From a virus: a stretch of DNA of 64,000 bases. The stretch lies in IMG/VR virus record IMGVR_UViG_3300012009_000091, positions 1 through 64,000 of that record. The stretch is one strand, 5' to 3'. A program made the translations under genes and the position numbers. The notes beneath the pieces were generated by a model. The model was not told the origin of the DNA. It saw only the letters and a program-made list of their open reading frames with translations, and made no database searches. Positions within the stretch are counted from its first letter, which is position 1. Every line of letters begins with the position of its first letter. Shown in pieces: positions 16,402 to 26,430 of the stretch.

Positions 16402-19261
16402 TCAGAATGGTCTGGTCAATGTCGACGAAAAGGTGGCATCCATCTTCGAGCAGCTCGCATTGATCATGCTGCTCAATCCCGAGAGTATCTACACGCTCTT
16501 TGGTAAGTATGTATCTTTTCACATTGATGCCCTCAATAACCTTCTGGAAGAAATTCGCCTCTTTTATCATGAACGGTACCTTGCTGGGTTGCCTGCTCAA
16601 ACGGATGGATCTTCGCTGTCGATTGATGCGGTGGTGGGCGCTGAACGGTCGTTCTTTGTGTATAACCAAGCGGTGGCAGGAACCGCCCCCTCTTCACGAG
16701 ATGTCGAGACGTCTCAACAGGCCATTCAAACGTGCATAGATGAGCTTCTCCCAAATGTGAATGCTCTTACAAAAAGACAAGCACGTTCGACTTTAATTGC
16801 CGCCCTGAATAGCTTGGAGACCTTCTATGAGAGAGTTTCGTGGCAAGACCTCGAGGCCTACGTGGAAAAGTTCGATCGGAGCGCGTTGAGCTCTGCTACA
16901 TTCTATTCACTCGCGGCACGGATTCGACATCGACTCCAGAAGACGTCGTTCGATCTCTATTATCGTCGTGAGGACGCCCGGGTTGCAATCAGCGATCAGG
17001 TTCTGGTAGTTATGGCGACGGCCAAACGTATACTGGAACTTCTGACGGATTTTCCCGATGTAGACGGATCTGTAGTCGTCCCTCCGTTTGAGGATATGGT
17101 TCTTGTTGACGACGATTTGATCGTTAGAGGGATAAGTGGCCAAACTCACCCTCTCCTTCTTGTGTTAGATGGTACACCGTCGGCTTTGTTGAAAGTCACC
17201 GCACAGCCGCTTTCAGCATCTGATCCATATACCCGTCGTGTGGGTGTTACTCTTCCTGTTCAAGCAGCGCTCTCGTTCTCTGTTGAGGTGGTTGAAGAAC
17301 CCCTTATTTCCAGTACTTTTGAGTCTGTTCCAGATCAAAAATTGGCGGGCTCGGGAGCGACACCTATCGCGCCGTTTCCCACGGGTGGGGTTTACGGGCC
17401 GCATCTTCAACATGTCGGTGCATCCTTCTTGGCAAATGGAGTTGAGAGTGGGGATCGACTCTACCAATCTGCTGCTGGAGCGACTTATAACGGGTATTGG
17501 GAGACCGTCCTTAGTCTTCCATCATCTAACCCGCATGAGCTGTTGGATATTGTGGATGACCACTTCGAAGATGGTACGTCGGTGACGTACTATATCTATG
17601 CAGAGGCCACTAATATTCTCCGTGATACTGAGGCGAATTTTGGTTTCTCCCTTTTAGGTGCTCGTATAGATGTGGCTGGAGGAACTACTTATGTGCGCCG
17701 TGTTCTCAGTGAAACTGAGCTCGAGCTGGGAGATGCTATTCTCCCTCTTCGCTTTGTCAACGGGGTGTCTACGCCGTCTGGATTGGATGCGTCCGGTCAG
17801 AAGTACGCGTATGCGGTTTATGAGAGTCCAACGAGTTTGGGACGCACTGTCCAAACGACAGAGATCAATTTTTTCACGTATCACGTTCCACCTCGAACCT
17901 TGTTTCGTTTGAATGACGGCTCATCTAACTATCGCGTGTCTGTGTCCACGATTGTGGACGATCGTGAGCTGAGAATCCGCGAAGCAGTTCCACCAGGAAC
18001 CTATACGGCTTTACTGCTACATCAGATCTTGCCGGGTGACGTGTTGTTGGTAGATAGACGGCGCTATCGCATCACAGATGTTTTAGCTCAAGATCTGATT
18101 GCTGTTTCGCCAGGTGTTCCGTCTGGTCTTGCTAATGCCCGCGCTCGCGTTTTGCCGGCAGGCATCGGTATGAGTACGAAGCAGTTTCATGATCCGGCAG
18201 CGACATTCATCTCGGACGGAGTACACGCGGGCCATCTGTTGATCGTATCTGTCGAAAGTAGCCAGATGAAGTTGGGGATCACCGCTGTAGTATCCGAGAC
18301 TACATTGATTCTTCGCCAGCCGATCCCAGCGGATGAAAAGGATCTCGAGTATACGATTGTTTCGGAAGATGATGACAATACGGAGTGGATATCGACTACC
18401 TCGACTTCTTTGGCACCCGCCGCTGCTGATGATGTTCTAGCAGTCAACGGGCTGCGTCCGTCCATCGTCAAGGGGTTTCAATCCAGTGATACCCTGATCG
18501 CTCGTCCTGGTTTTCCGCTGATTACGGACGCTTCTCCAGCACTCATTGCGCGTGGGGGCGTGTCTGGGTACGCACACTATGCGTTGGTGCAAGAACGTCT
18601 CTTTGGTTCCGGAGCCCCGTCTTGGCCAACTTTGGAAAACTTTCGCTTGCAACTCAGCGATGTGTTGTACAATCTTGATGACACCGGCGTGTTATTGCTG
18701 ACAGACACCATGACCTTGCAGGATCTTAAAGAGGGGACGACTGTCACGTCGTGGATTCGCCCATCCACTTGGGATTTGTCGGGGATTCGTTTTGGGGACA
18801 TGTTGTACTTCGAGATTTTGGATGGATCGGGCGACGTTGTTCCGTTCACTCGATACATTCGGGATTGGTCGTCTTCTGATAGGTTGATCACATTCTTTCC
18901 TCCAGTTGATTTCGGACAACTTTCTACAAGAGAGGCAAGTGTACAAAGGCGACGGTCTGCCGTTTCTAACGCGTTTTATGAACTCCATATGGTTGAGGTG
19001 GCGGCAGAGAACGTTCGAGAGATTCTATTGGGTTTGGTTTCTCCGACAGTGCCACCTCTCGAGTCGTTTTTAGGTTATCTCGAGGAGCATGGCCTTCAAC
19101 GGGCACGAGACCTCTTGTTAGCTGCAGACATAGAGACACTCGCCCAATCGACTGGTCAAGGCCTGTCATATGCTGGTAGGTTAGAAGAGCTGATCGAACA
19201 GGGCGTCGGCCTTCTAGGCTCCGAAGAAGACTCGCTGTTGGATTCAGACGAATCTTGGTAG
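16328..19261 (+). CDS. Large tail/baseplate protein, 977 aa
   Basis: ATG with a GAGG site about ten bases upstream, inside the end of the preceding gene. The first 240 residues are helical (EQELRTLLRGGIRTAFDQ; LALIMLLNPESIYTLFGKY). From about residue 250 on, the chain is beta-rich with repeated small domains (DQVLVVMATAKR, then VVVPPFEDMVLVDDDLIV). The C-terminus is helical again and acidic. The helical head plus beta modules resembles long baseplate or fibre-anchoring proteins. No specific family is recognised. Confidence 0.65.
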   Translation: MEFSVQSIEQELRTLLRGGIRTAFDQNGLVNVDEKVASIFEQLALIMLLNPESIYTLFGKYVSFHIDALNNLLEEIRLFYHERYLAGLPAQTDGSSLSIDAVVGAERSFFVYNQAVAGTAPSSRDVETSQQAIQTCIDELLPNVNALTKRQARSTLIAALNSLETFYERVSWQDLEAYVEKFDRSALSSATFYSLAARIRHRLQKTSFDLYYRREDARVAISDQVLVVMATAKRILELLTDFPDVDGSVVVPPFEDMVLVDDDLIVRGISGQTHPLLLVLDGTPSALLKVTAQPLSASDPYTRRVGVTLPVQAALSFSVEVVEEPLISSTFESVPDQKLAGSGATPIAPFPTGGVYGPHLQHVGASFLANGVESGDRLYQSAAGATYNGYWETVLSLPSSNPHELLDIVDDHFEDGTSVTYYIYAEATNILRDTEANFGFSLLGARIDVAGGTTYVRRVLSETELELGDAILPLRFVNGVSTPSGLDASGQKYAYAVYESPTSLGRTVQTTEINFFTYHVPPRTLFRLNDGSSNYRVSVSTIVDDRELRIREAVPPGTYTALLLHQILPGDVLLVDRRRYRITDVLAQDLIAVSPGVPSGLANARARVLPAGIGMSTKQFHDPAATFISDGVHAGHLLIVSVESSQMKLGITAVVSETTLILRQPIPADEKDLEYTIVSEDDDNTEWISTTSTSLAPAAADDVLAVNGLRPSIVKGFQSSDTLIARPGFPLITDASPALIARGGVSGYAHYALVQERLFGSGAPSWPTLENFRLQLSDVLYNLDDTGVLLLTDTMTLQDLKEGTTVTSWIRPSTWDLSGIRFGDMLYFEILDGSGDVVPFTRYIRDWSSSDRLITFFPPVDFGQLSTREASVQRRRSAVSNAFYELHMVEVAAENVREILLGLVSPTVPPLESFLGYLEEHGLQRARDLLLAADIETLAQSTGQGLSYAGRLEELIEQGVGLLGSEEDSLLDSDESW

Positions 19262-19270
19262 GAGAGCCGT

Positions 19271-19567
19271 ATGTCTGACTCTGAAGAGGCTCAAAGAATC
19301 GCGTCGCGCCAGCATTTGCGAGAGAGACTCGCGCGGGGCTACTCGTTCGTACAATCGACACATGTAACAGAGACCATTGCCGGCTTGACCTTAGATGACG
19401 TTCGGCAGATGGAGCTGGAGCAAATTGAAGGGCCAGCGGATCCCGAATTTCCGAGATCGATCTATATAAACCGCCGTTTATCCAAATTACAGCGGATAGA
19501 AGAAGTTCGGCTAGGAGTGGTGTCAGCTGTTCACGCATTGCTCCATAACGAAGACTTGATCGCATGA
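19271..19567 (+). CDS. Small tail-operon protein, 98 aa
   Basis: ATG with a TAGGAGAG site. The protein is acidic-basic mixed and mostly helical (RQHLRERLARGYSFVQST; LSKLQRIEEVRLGVVSAVHALL). Family unknown. It is ATGA-coupled to the next gene and sits just upstream of the baseplate wedge genes, so a small baseplate component is plausible. Confidence 0.65.
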   Translation: MSDSEEAQRIASRQHLRERLARGYSFVQSTHVTETIAGLTLDDVRQMELEQIEGPADPEFPRSIYINRRLSKLQRIEEVRLGVVSAVHALLHNEDLIA

Positions 19568-20223
19568 AAGATATCCAGGTATTCAAAGCGGTGGACGTGA
19601 TTAAGGGACAGATCATTACTGACGACCTGGTGGCCGGAGTCCGAACTGTTTCATTGAAGCTGAAACAGTTGGCTGCATACGTAGCTGAGGTCACTGTGAA
19701 CGGTTATCAATCTTCTTCGTTTACTCCGACTGAATCACACGCACTCGAAGTTGTGCTGCCTTCCCTCTTGAACTCTTATGCAGTCGAAAACCTCGAGTTT
19801 AGTATTCTGAGCAATGAATACTCGAACCGCGCTGAGGTTCATGAGATTCTCTATGATATTGGACGCCATTCGAAGGTAATCGGGGGGAATGATTACCTGA
19901 TTCAACGATGGATTCGCTTTCTTTTGATGTCTCCTGGAACAGATAAGAAGGATGAGGATGCGGGAGTCGGGTTGCTCCAGTTTGCCGGAGCAGTAACTTC
20001 CGCCAATCTATCGGAGGTTCGGACGATTATTGCGCGTATGCATCACGATTGTAAGTCGCAGATTTTGTCTCGACAAATACGATCCATCGCCAAGAAACCC
20101 TCTGAGACTCTCCGAGATGCACGCCTGTTGAGTGTGTCGTTGAATCAGAATAGTCAGTTAGTGATCCGTTCGACCCTGGTGGACGGCAACAATCGAGCAC
20201 TGAACGCTGAGGTAAGTATCTGA
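19564..20223 (+). CDS. Probable baseplate component, 219 aa
   Basis: Between two coupled genes (ATGA in, TGATG out), directly before the baseplate J homologue. In myoviruses the gp25/W-type wedge gene often precedes J, but I do not see the gp25 signature, so the call is by position only. The chain has an N-terminal beta-rich part (VRTVSLKLKQLAAYVAEVTV) and a helical middle (HEILYDIGRHSKVIGG). Its C-terminal half is basic (ILSRQIRSIAKKPSETLRD). Confidence 0.6.
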   Translation: MKDIQVFKAVDVIKGQIITDDLVAGVRTVSLKLKQLAAYVAEVTVNGYQSSSFTPTESHALEVVLPSLLNSYAVENLEFSILSNEYSNRAEVHEILYDIGRHSKVIGGNDYLIQRWIRFLLMSPGTDKKDEDAGVGLLQFAGAVTSANLSEVRTIIARMHHDCKSQILSRQIRSIAKKPSETLRDARLLSVSLNQNSQLVIRSTLVDGNNRALNAEVSI

Positions 20224-22868
20224 TGGCCTCCGGAATCCACGAGTCATTCGCGCAGTTTCTAATCGAGAAGATGCAAGAGTGGGATCCCAATCTTGATATT
20301 TCGAAGGGGTCGCAGTTCTATCAGCAGGTGATTGCTCCCGCTTTGCTTCGGCTGGGTCCAGATCCGACACATACAGATGCAGAACAGGTCATTATTGACC
20401 GTGTGCAGTCGCATGATCCAGAGATCACGATTGAACAGGGGAGTGGTGTTCGTGATATCCTTATTACGCCTCTTGATGCAGTTCTGGAACCTTTACGACG
20501 TTTTGCTCGGACACTGGTACTTCGCGGTAGCTGGCTGAATGTAGATAGCTTGACCGAAGAAGAAGTGGATGATTTGGCGGCCAGAATTTTTCTGACGCGG
20601 GACATGGGAGAATATGCGACGGGCTCGCTTCGATTGAAGTTTGCGTCTCCTCGTTCTGTGACTGTGACAACGACTAACATCTCATATGCTGGATCGCTTC
20701 GATTCATCCCCAGTTCTGCACAGTCGATTTCTATCAGCGAGATGGCGTCTAATCGAGCGGGTGCTTACTATTACTTCGATGTGAATCTGATCGCTGAAAA
20801 TGCCGGAGATGCTTACAACGTGGAAGCGGGTTCTATTACTTCCATGGACGGGGTCCCAGGTCTTTTGAGCGTGGAACAGCGTTTTGATTTCTCGAAGGGG
20901 CGTGCGAAGCAGACCAATGCCGAACTGAGAGATGCCGCTGAGATCGCTATTGCCGTCCGAAATTTGGTGACAGAGAGGAGTTTGCGAACGGTTCTTCCTC
21001 AGCAGTTTCCGGCAGCCATCGTTCAGGAGGTGGTGGGGCGGAATAGTGCATTGATGGAGAGGGATCTGGTTCGAGGGCCGACGCAAGTAGCAGGAATCCC
21101 GCAAGGGATTATCGGGCCAGAAGCACCGGACCTTGTTCTTTCGGACAAGTTGCACATCGGCGGATTCACGGATATTTGGATTCGTCCTTCTGCTTCCTCA
21201 AGCTCGATTCAAGAGACTGTGGATGTTGAAAACCTGACTGACGAAGGGGTGTTGGTTTTCCATTCGATGACGGGAGCTGTCAACGGTGGGACACCTGAAG
21301 TACTGAATGATGTACGAGGCTTCTTTACAGAAGAGGACGGAGGCTTTCTGCCAGTTCAAGCAGGAGACTTCGCCATCGTTGAAGGCCTCCTTACCAGCGG
21401 CCACCATACGGAGTTTACAGTAGACTCGGGCGGCGTGGCAGACAAGAGTCTGACCATGTCTTCGAATATCTCCATCACGAGCCTATCCAATCGATCTTAT
21501 GAGATTCGGCGTCGGATAGATGGGTGGATTCATATCAGCTTAGACACGTTGGTGGCTGAACAAGACGGATCCGCTCTTTCGGATGGCAACGGGGATCCGT
21601 ATCTTCCAGTCCCTGGCAAACTCTTGTCGTCCGAGGGGATTGTGTCGGATCAGAATATTGGGCTCAATAACGTTTCTCTACCGCTATTCTACATTGAGCA
21701 AATTGAGATCCTCGATGCGATCACCAAACAGCCCACCGGAGAGCTAGTTCCAGAAGCAGATCCTGTTGTTCACTACCTCATGGATCGTGTTTCCTCCTCC
21801 AAGGTTTGGATTCGGACGATTTATCGCCTTCCGACACGCTATTCCCCTGGAGCTGGAACTAAGTTCTACACACTCGATGCAACGACCTATTATGAGGGAG
21901 CGGAGCAAACGGGAACCGGAACCGTTTCGGGCGTTGACACGGTTTCTACGACTGTCGACTATGCAACGGCTTACGCTTCTGAATATGCCAGTCGACAAAT
22001 TCAAGTTGGCGATCTGTTGATCTTCAACGATGGCGGTACTCTCTATTCTCACCACATCACGGAGGTTAATGTTGGTGGGGATCCTTTGGAGTATCGTGTG
22101 GACGGTTCTCTTCCTGTTCCTACTACTGGTGGAACAGTTACGTTCGTTCAAGCGACTACTGCCGCGCTCATGACGTTGCAGAATGACATGGATCTATACT
22201 ATTTCGACTTTATCGCGGAGCGTGTGACGGGTAGTCGTCAAGAGATTGGTACCACGGTTTCGACACCAACCGGTGGGGTCATTGCGCAAGGTTGGCGTGT
22301 TATTCCGCGGCTTGAAGGATACAGCTTTTCGACCTTGGAAGAGCCTATCCTGCAAATTTCAGAACTGGTTAATGATACGGTAGATCTGACAACCGGCGCT
22401 CGGCATATTCGTTTGACGTACCGAACAACTCCGCTCGTTGCTGAGATCCAAGCTTTCCTTGATGAGGATGAAGAGCGTGTTCCATCGGCTCATCTTTTGG
22501 CGCGTCGAACTATTCCGGCGCGTGTTCACATTGCGATGCACTACACTCCGGGTACAGTGACTAATCAACCCGCGGTATCTGTCGCTCGCACAGCGTTGGA
22601 AGAGTTCATAGAGGAGGGTAGCCACGCCTTGAATGCGACCAATCTTTCCAATGTGCTCGAAGATTTAGGAGCGTCCAAAGTAGTCTACCCGTTTTCTGTC
22701 GTGGTGGAGTATGCGGGGAAGTCTCGATCGGGCAAGTATGGATATGGAAAGTTCATGAGCTTTCATGGATATGACGGTGCCGTTCTTCCTTTGGCTGTCG
22801 ATTCGATTGTGGGATGGTATAGTGTGGCTGACTATACACCCGGTTCTGTGGAGCCGATCAATTCATGA
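20223..22868 (+). CDS. Baseplate wedge protein, J/gp6-like, 881 aa
   Basis: The region around residues 120-220 carries the Baseplate_J signature: strands ATGSLRLKFASPRSV and SLRFIPSS, then YYFDVNLIAENAGDAYNVEA followed by an inserted loop. That strand pair plus YNVEAGSI is the hallmark of P2 gpJ/T4 gp6 wedge proteins, which form the inner ring around the hub. After residue about 300 there are several extra beta domains, making it about twice the length of P2 J. The C-terminal domain (IPARVHIAMHYTPGTV and after) is also J-like. Coupled by ATGA to the I-like gene. Confidence 0.75.
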   Translation: MASGIHESFAQFLIEKMQEWDPNLDISKGSQFYQQVIAPALLRLGPDPTHTDAEQVIIDRVQSHDPEITIEQGSGVRDILITPLDAVLEPLRRFARTLVLRGSWLNVDSLTEEEVDDLAARIFLTRDMGEYATGSLRLKFASPRSVTVTTTNISYAGSLRFIPSSAQSISISEMASNRAGAYYYFDVNLIAENAGDAYNVEAGSITSMDGVPGLLSVEQRFDFSKGRAKQTNAELRDAAEIAIAVRNLVTERSLRTVLPQQFPAAIVQEVVGRNSALMERDLVRGPTQVAGIPQGIIGPEAPDLVLSDKLHIGGFTDIWIRPSASSSSIQETVDVENLTDEGVLVFHSMTGAVNGGTPEVLNDVRGFFTEEDGGFLPVQAGDFAIVEGLLTSGHHTEFTVDSGGVADKSLTMSSNISITSLSNRSYEIRRRIDGWIHISLDTLVAEQDGSALSDGNGDPYLPVPGKLLSSEGIVSDQNIGLNNVSLPLFYIEQIEILDAITKQPTGELVPEADPVVHYLMDRVSSSKVWIRTIYRLPTRYSPGAGTKFYTLDATTYYEGAEQTGTGTVSGVDTVSTTVDYATAYASEYASRQIQVGDLLIFNDGGTLYSHHITEVNVGGDPLEYRVDGSLPVPTTGGTVTFVQATTAALMTLQNDMDLYYFDFIAERVTGSRQEIGTTVSTPTGGVIAQGWRVIPRLEGYSFSTLEEPILQISELVNDTVDLTTGARHIRLTYRTTPLVAEIQAFLDEDEERVPSAHLLARRTIPARVHIAMHYTPGTVTNQPAVSVARTALEEFIEEGSHALNATNLSNVLEDLGASKVVYPFSVVVEYAGKSRSGKYGYGKFMSFHGYDGAVLPLAVDSIVGWYSVADYTPGSVEPINS

Positions 22869-25800
22869 TTTTTGATTCTACATACGTTGATGAGAACGGA
22901 CTGGCGCTGTTGTTATCGGACAACGTCTTAGATGTTCTCGTTGTTGATCTCATCGGTTCAAGCTTTTGGTCTCCCGACTCTGCGTTCAATGGATACGGAG
23001 CAGACGGCAATAAGTATCTTGCCGGCGAAGCTACTGTAGATCGAGCCAGTTGGGCGTCTGAAGTGCAGAGTGCGCATAGAGGTCCTCACAATCGGTTCCC
23101 GCAGAAGTTCATCGTGGTGCTAACGGATCGCGAAGTCTCTTTGATCGATGCTTCTGACTATTCTCTCTTCTTGCGCGTGGTAGCGTCAGAAGTCCCGTCT
23201 TTTGCCGCACCGGCTGAGAACGGTATCTTCTTGGAATGGGTCGCCGACGAAGCGGTCTCTTCGGCTGGGTCAGCGCTTGGATTCATTGGGAACACTTTTT
23301 ATCGATTAGGATGGGGTGCTGGTCGTCTCTCAATCGTGACTGATTCTGGTACTCGAGTTATCGACTTCAAAGCGGATCAGTGTTTCCTGTTCCACGATGC
23401 GGGACATTACCGAGCCAATCTTTCGTATCAGAAAGGTGTCGCCTTCCGAAATGGATCTCACTATTTTTCGACCTCCAATCAGCCTGACCCCATTGGGGTG
23501 ACCGACAGTCTTTGTACTGCATCGATTGTCATTGGCACGTCTGTGTATTTTGTTTTCGGCACTGCAGCCCCGGGTGGATCGCCGGGAGGAGTTGTTGTTT
23601 ATCGATGGACGGGCCCGTCTGAGATCGGCGGGGAGCTGGTCATCGACTTGACGGTGGACATTGTCGACCGCCTGACGTCTTTGAGCGGGACTCCTCTGGA
23701 TGTGTTGATTACTACTGAATGCGTGCTTTATCTGTTGCTCAGGTACAACGATGGGGTTCAGGATCGTTTGCGGGTCGTTCGGAGTATTTCTGAATGGCAG
23801 ACGCCGTCTGGGGGCGGTTTTAGTGAAGGGTCGCCGATTGATCTTCCCGTCCAGGCTGGAGGGGCAGGTCGACTTGAGATTCGTGGATCTGATCTCTTGA
23901 TAGCCGGAGAATCAGGGGTCTGGTCTATTGATATAGACACGTTCCAGTCACCTGAGTATACATACGGGAGTACCAGTTCGACAGTTGAACCGCTTGCGCC
24001 AAAGTACGATCTGTTGGTGTCAGATGCTCAACCAATTCTGGACTTGCAGGTTGATCGAACTACAGGTCACTTGGGGGTGGTCCACGGAGACTATCTCGAG
24101 ATCATTGATGTAGGTCGTCAAACCATTTCGGCTCGCTATACGCAGGCATCGGATACTCCAATCCCGTCCGCTCCTGTCACGTTGACTACGTTTTTGAGTT
24201 TTGCTATCGGCGGCAGCGATGGGTTGGGTATCATTACCACCGCTGCAGTGTCGGTGTCTGAATACGATCCTGTGGTCCGGGGACAAGATGAACTAGATGG
24301 GCGTCTGTTCTATGAGATCCTTCCAGATACTTTTTCGCTTTTGGCGGACTACGACCTTCTTCCACGAATTTGGGAAGGGTACGTTCAGTTGGGTGCAGAC
24401 CTCTTCCAATCTTTGTTGAGTGCCGACGCATCTCGCAGCTTGTTGGATGTGCCGATCGATTATCAGCAGAAGTATCAGCACTTCGACTTGGATTTCCCGA
24501 AGACATTTCTGGCGGATCCGGGCTTGTCTTTCTATGGACTCGGTTACCGCGCCTTCCAAGTGGATACTACAAATCAAGTTTTGGACTGTTGCTGGACGAC
24601 AAAGTTGGATACCGAGAAGTCGTATTGGCTCTTACGCTCGCAGTTAGATTACCGGTCGTCTCTTCGGTGGTCTTGGACAGCGTCATATTCTCAGTTCGAC
24701 GAAGGCAGTTATGGTCTGCTTGGCTATCTCTCAACTGATGCTTCCGCCATTGAAAATAGCCTACTGGTTGGCGTGGGAAACAGTGGAAGAGTTGGTATTC
24801 TCCACGTCTCTCCTACTGGAGCACCGAACTTTGTGGAGACCCCGCCTGTTGTGTCTGTGGATACGGAAGTCGAGATCGAGGTGACGTATGATTCGTCTAC
24901 TTCGACTGTCGCTGTGACTGTTACAGAAGCCGATAGTGGGGTTGAAGTCCTGTCTGCATACACGTATGCTCTCCTCAGTGGGCCGAGCAGTGAGGATTTC
25001 TACTCCGACAGCTTTGGATTTGTGAATCTGAATGTATCGCGAACGGACTTGACTACATCCCCGACGTTCACCCCTAAAGTCGGGCAAATGGTTTTGGGGA
25101 CTGTGTCTGCTGTTTCATTTTTGGACGCGTCTTTGCCGGCTGACATTCAAGCGATACCCTTTCTACAGGATTCATGGAGGGAACCGTCTGTGTTTTGGAC
25201 GGAGTCTGTCGACTATTCGCACTACTACGACGAAGAGGCTGGTTGGTCCTTCATCGCGTTCCAGGAGCAGCCAGAGGCCTTTCTGCTGGCCGAGTATGTC
25301 AGCTACAACCAAAGCCTCATCAAGAACAACTTCGGCCTGGATGTTGACTTCTCAGGCCCAAATACGGTGACGTACAAGAGCCAGGTTCAAGCCCTTCACA
25401 GTATCTACTGGAAAGGGCCAACTATTCGAGGCATCCAACTTGGCATTCAAGTTCTCCTTGGATTACCCTTTGTGGAAGAGGCAGGAGAAGTCACGATTGT
25501 CAATCCTTCCTACTCAGGCGATTTCGGGGAGATCGTGATTATTGGTGTGTCTGGAGCTCGAGCGTATCGCTACAGTTTGGCTGTCTCTCCGCTTGTGACA
25601 GTGGGAGACACTGTCGAGCAGTTTCAGCCGCTCACAGATGGAGTCGAAGTTCGGGATTGGGTTAATAGTCCAGATTGGTTCCTCCCGTTTTTAGGGGATT
25701 CCAGTTCATCTAGTAGTGACCATTTTGCGACAGCGTTGAATTACCGTGAGCCGACACAGGTTGTAGACAGCGAACTCCAGAAGTATCACATGTTTGCTGT

Positions 25801-26221
25801 GGTTGTGTTGAATGATATTTTTTCGGTCGCGCAGTTACCGGCAATCCAAGGGTTCCTCGATGCGATTCGTCAAACATGGAAGGCGATTGTCCTGACTGTT
25901 GTTGCGTCGATTGAAGATGATGTGAGTATTGACGATGAACTTGAGTTGCTCATGGGCGCCAACATTTTTGATCATGGTGGCGGTTCATTGGTCACGCATC
26001 CTAAGTATGACGACATCTCCGGCCCATCGTCTTATGCGTATCACTACGACGGGGTACCCTCTCCTTTGATCTACTACGACATGTTTCATGATCTGTTCCC
26101 TGATGACCCCATCGAGGTTATATTGGAGAAAGTCGCCGGCGCTCCCGAAACAATCTACGTGAATGGCGTGGCGACTTTGGTTACTTTAGGGGATCCTCCT
26201 ATAACGGAGAATATTCCATGA
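22865..26221 (+). CDS. Baseplate wedge protein, I/gp7-like with propeller-like head, 1118 aa
   Basis: The first 700 residues are beta-rich with repeats (RLEIRGSDLLIAGESGVWSI; LDLQVDRTTGHLGVVHGDYL) that could form a propeller-like domain. Residues about 760-900 carry the gpI/gp7 pattern: helical stretch with W, NNFGLDVDF, then YKSQVQALHSIYWKGPTIRG, GIQVLLGLPFVEEAGEV. The Y..QV.AL...GPT...GI..LLG.P..E.G.V motif is typical of wedge proteins that partner gp6/J. The gene pair J-I supports a contractile baseplate. The long N-terminal extension is unusual. Confidence 0.7.
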   Translation: MIFDSTYVDENGLALLLSDNVLDVLVVDLIGSSFWSPDSAFNGYGADGNKYLAGEATVDRASWASEVQSAHRGPHNRFPQKFIVVLTDREVSLIDASDYSLFLRVVASEVPSFAAPAENGIFLEWVADEAVSSAGSALGFIGNTFYRLGWGAGRLSIVTDSGTRVIDFKADQCFLFHDAGHYRANLSYQKGVAFRNGSHYFSTSNQPDPIGVTDSLCTASIVIGTSVYFVFGTAAPGGSPGGVVVYRWTGPSEIGGELVIDLTVDIVDRLTSLSGTPLDVLITTECVLYLLLRYNDGVQDRLRVVRSISEWQTPSGGGFSEGSPIDLPVQAGGAGRLEIRGSDLLIAGESGVWSIDIDTFQSPEYTYGSTSSTVEPLAPKYDLLVSDAQPILDLQVDRTTGHLGVVHGDYLEIIDVGRQTISARYTQASDTPIPSAPVTLTTFLSFAIGGSDGLGIITTAAVSVSEYDPVVRGQDELDGRLFYEILPDTFSLLADYDLLPRIWEGYVQLGADLFQSLLSADASRSLLDVPIDYQQKYQHFDLDFPKTFLADPGLSFYGLGYRAFQVDTTNQVLDCCWTTKLDTEKSYWLLRSQLDYRSSLRWSWTASYSQFDEGSYGLLGYLSTDASAIENSLLVGVGNSGRVGILHVSPTGAPNFVETPPVVSVDTEVEIEVTYDSSTSTVAVTVTEADSGVEVLSAYTYALLSGPSSEDFYSDSFGFVNLNVSRTDLTTSPTFTPKVGQMVLGTVSAVSFLDASLPADIQAIPFLQDSWREPSVFWTESVDYSHYYDEEAGWSFIAFQEQPEAFLLAEYVSYNQSLIKNNFGLDVDFSGPNTVTYKSQVQALHSIYWKGPTIRGIQLGIQVLLGLPFVEEAGEVTIVNPSYSGDFGEIVIIGVSGARAYRYSLAVSPLVTVGDTVEQFQPLTDGVEVRDWVNSPDWFLPFLGDSSSSSSDHFATALNYREPTQVVDSELQKYHMFAVVVLNDIFSVAQLPAIQGFLDAIRQTWKAIVLTVVASIEDDVSIDDELELLMGANIFDHGGGSLVTHPKYDDISGPSSYAYHYDGVPSPLIYYDMFHDLFPDDPIEVILEKVAGAPETIYVNGVATLVTLGDPPITENIP

Positions 26222-26430
26222 GAAGCCGCATTCTTCGATCTGTTCGTCGCTGGCTTCGTGGTTGTCTACGGGCAATACATGGCCTCAACGACTCAGCGTA
26301 TGGTAAGATTCCAGCTGGAGCGGGACCGGGAGAGAAGTTCTCGATTGATCTACGTCCGGTTGAGGGGCCAGGACGGAGAATCGAATTCGGGACCGAACGG
26401 CCCACCAAGATTACGAGGATGGAAGAATGA
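26218..26430 (+). CDS. Small basic protein, 70 aa
   Basis: Coupled at both ends by ATGA (26218 and 26427), which is the main evidence that this frame, rather than a longer one at 26258-26503, is real. The N-terminal 20 residues are Arg-rich (MRSRILRSVRRWLRGCLR) and the rest is polar with Gly/Pro (IPAGAGPGEKF). Family unknown. Probably a minor baseplate or fibre-attachment component. Confidence 0.55.
   Translation: MRSRILRSVRRWLRGCLRAIHGLNDSAYGKIPAGAGPGEKFSIDLRPVEGPGRRIEFGTERPTKITRMEE

Noticed and set aside
18966-19694. 242-codon - frame across the end of the 977-aa gene
   Set aside because: Antisense to coupled + strand genes; no ribosome site or family pattern.
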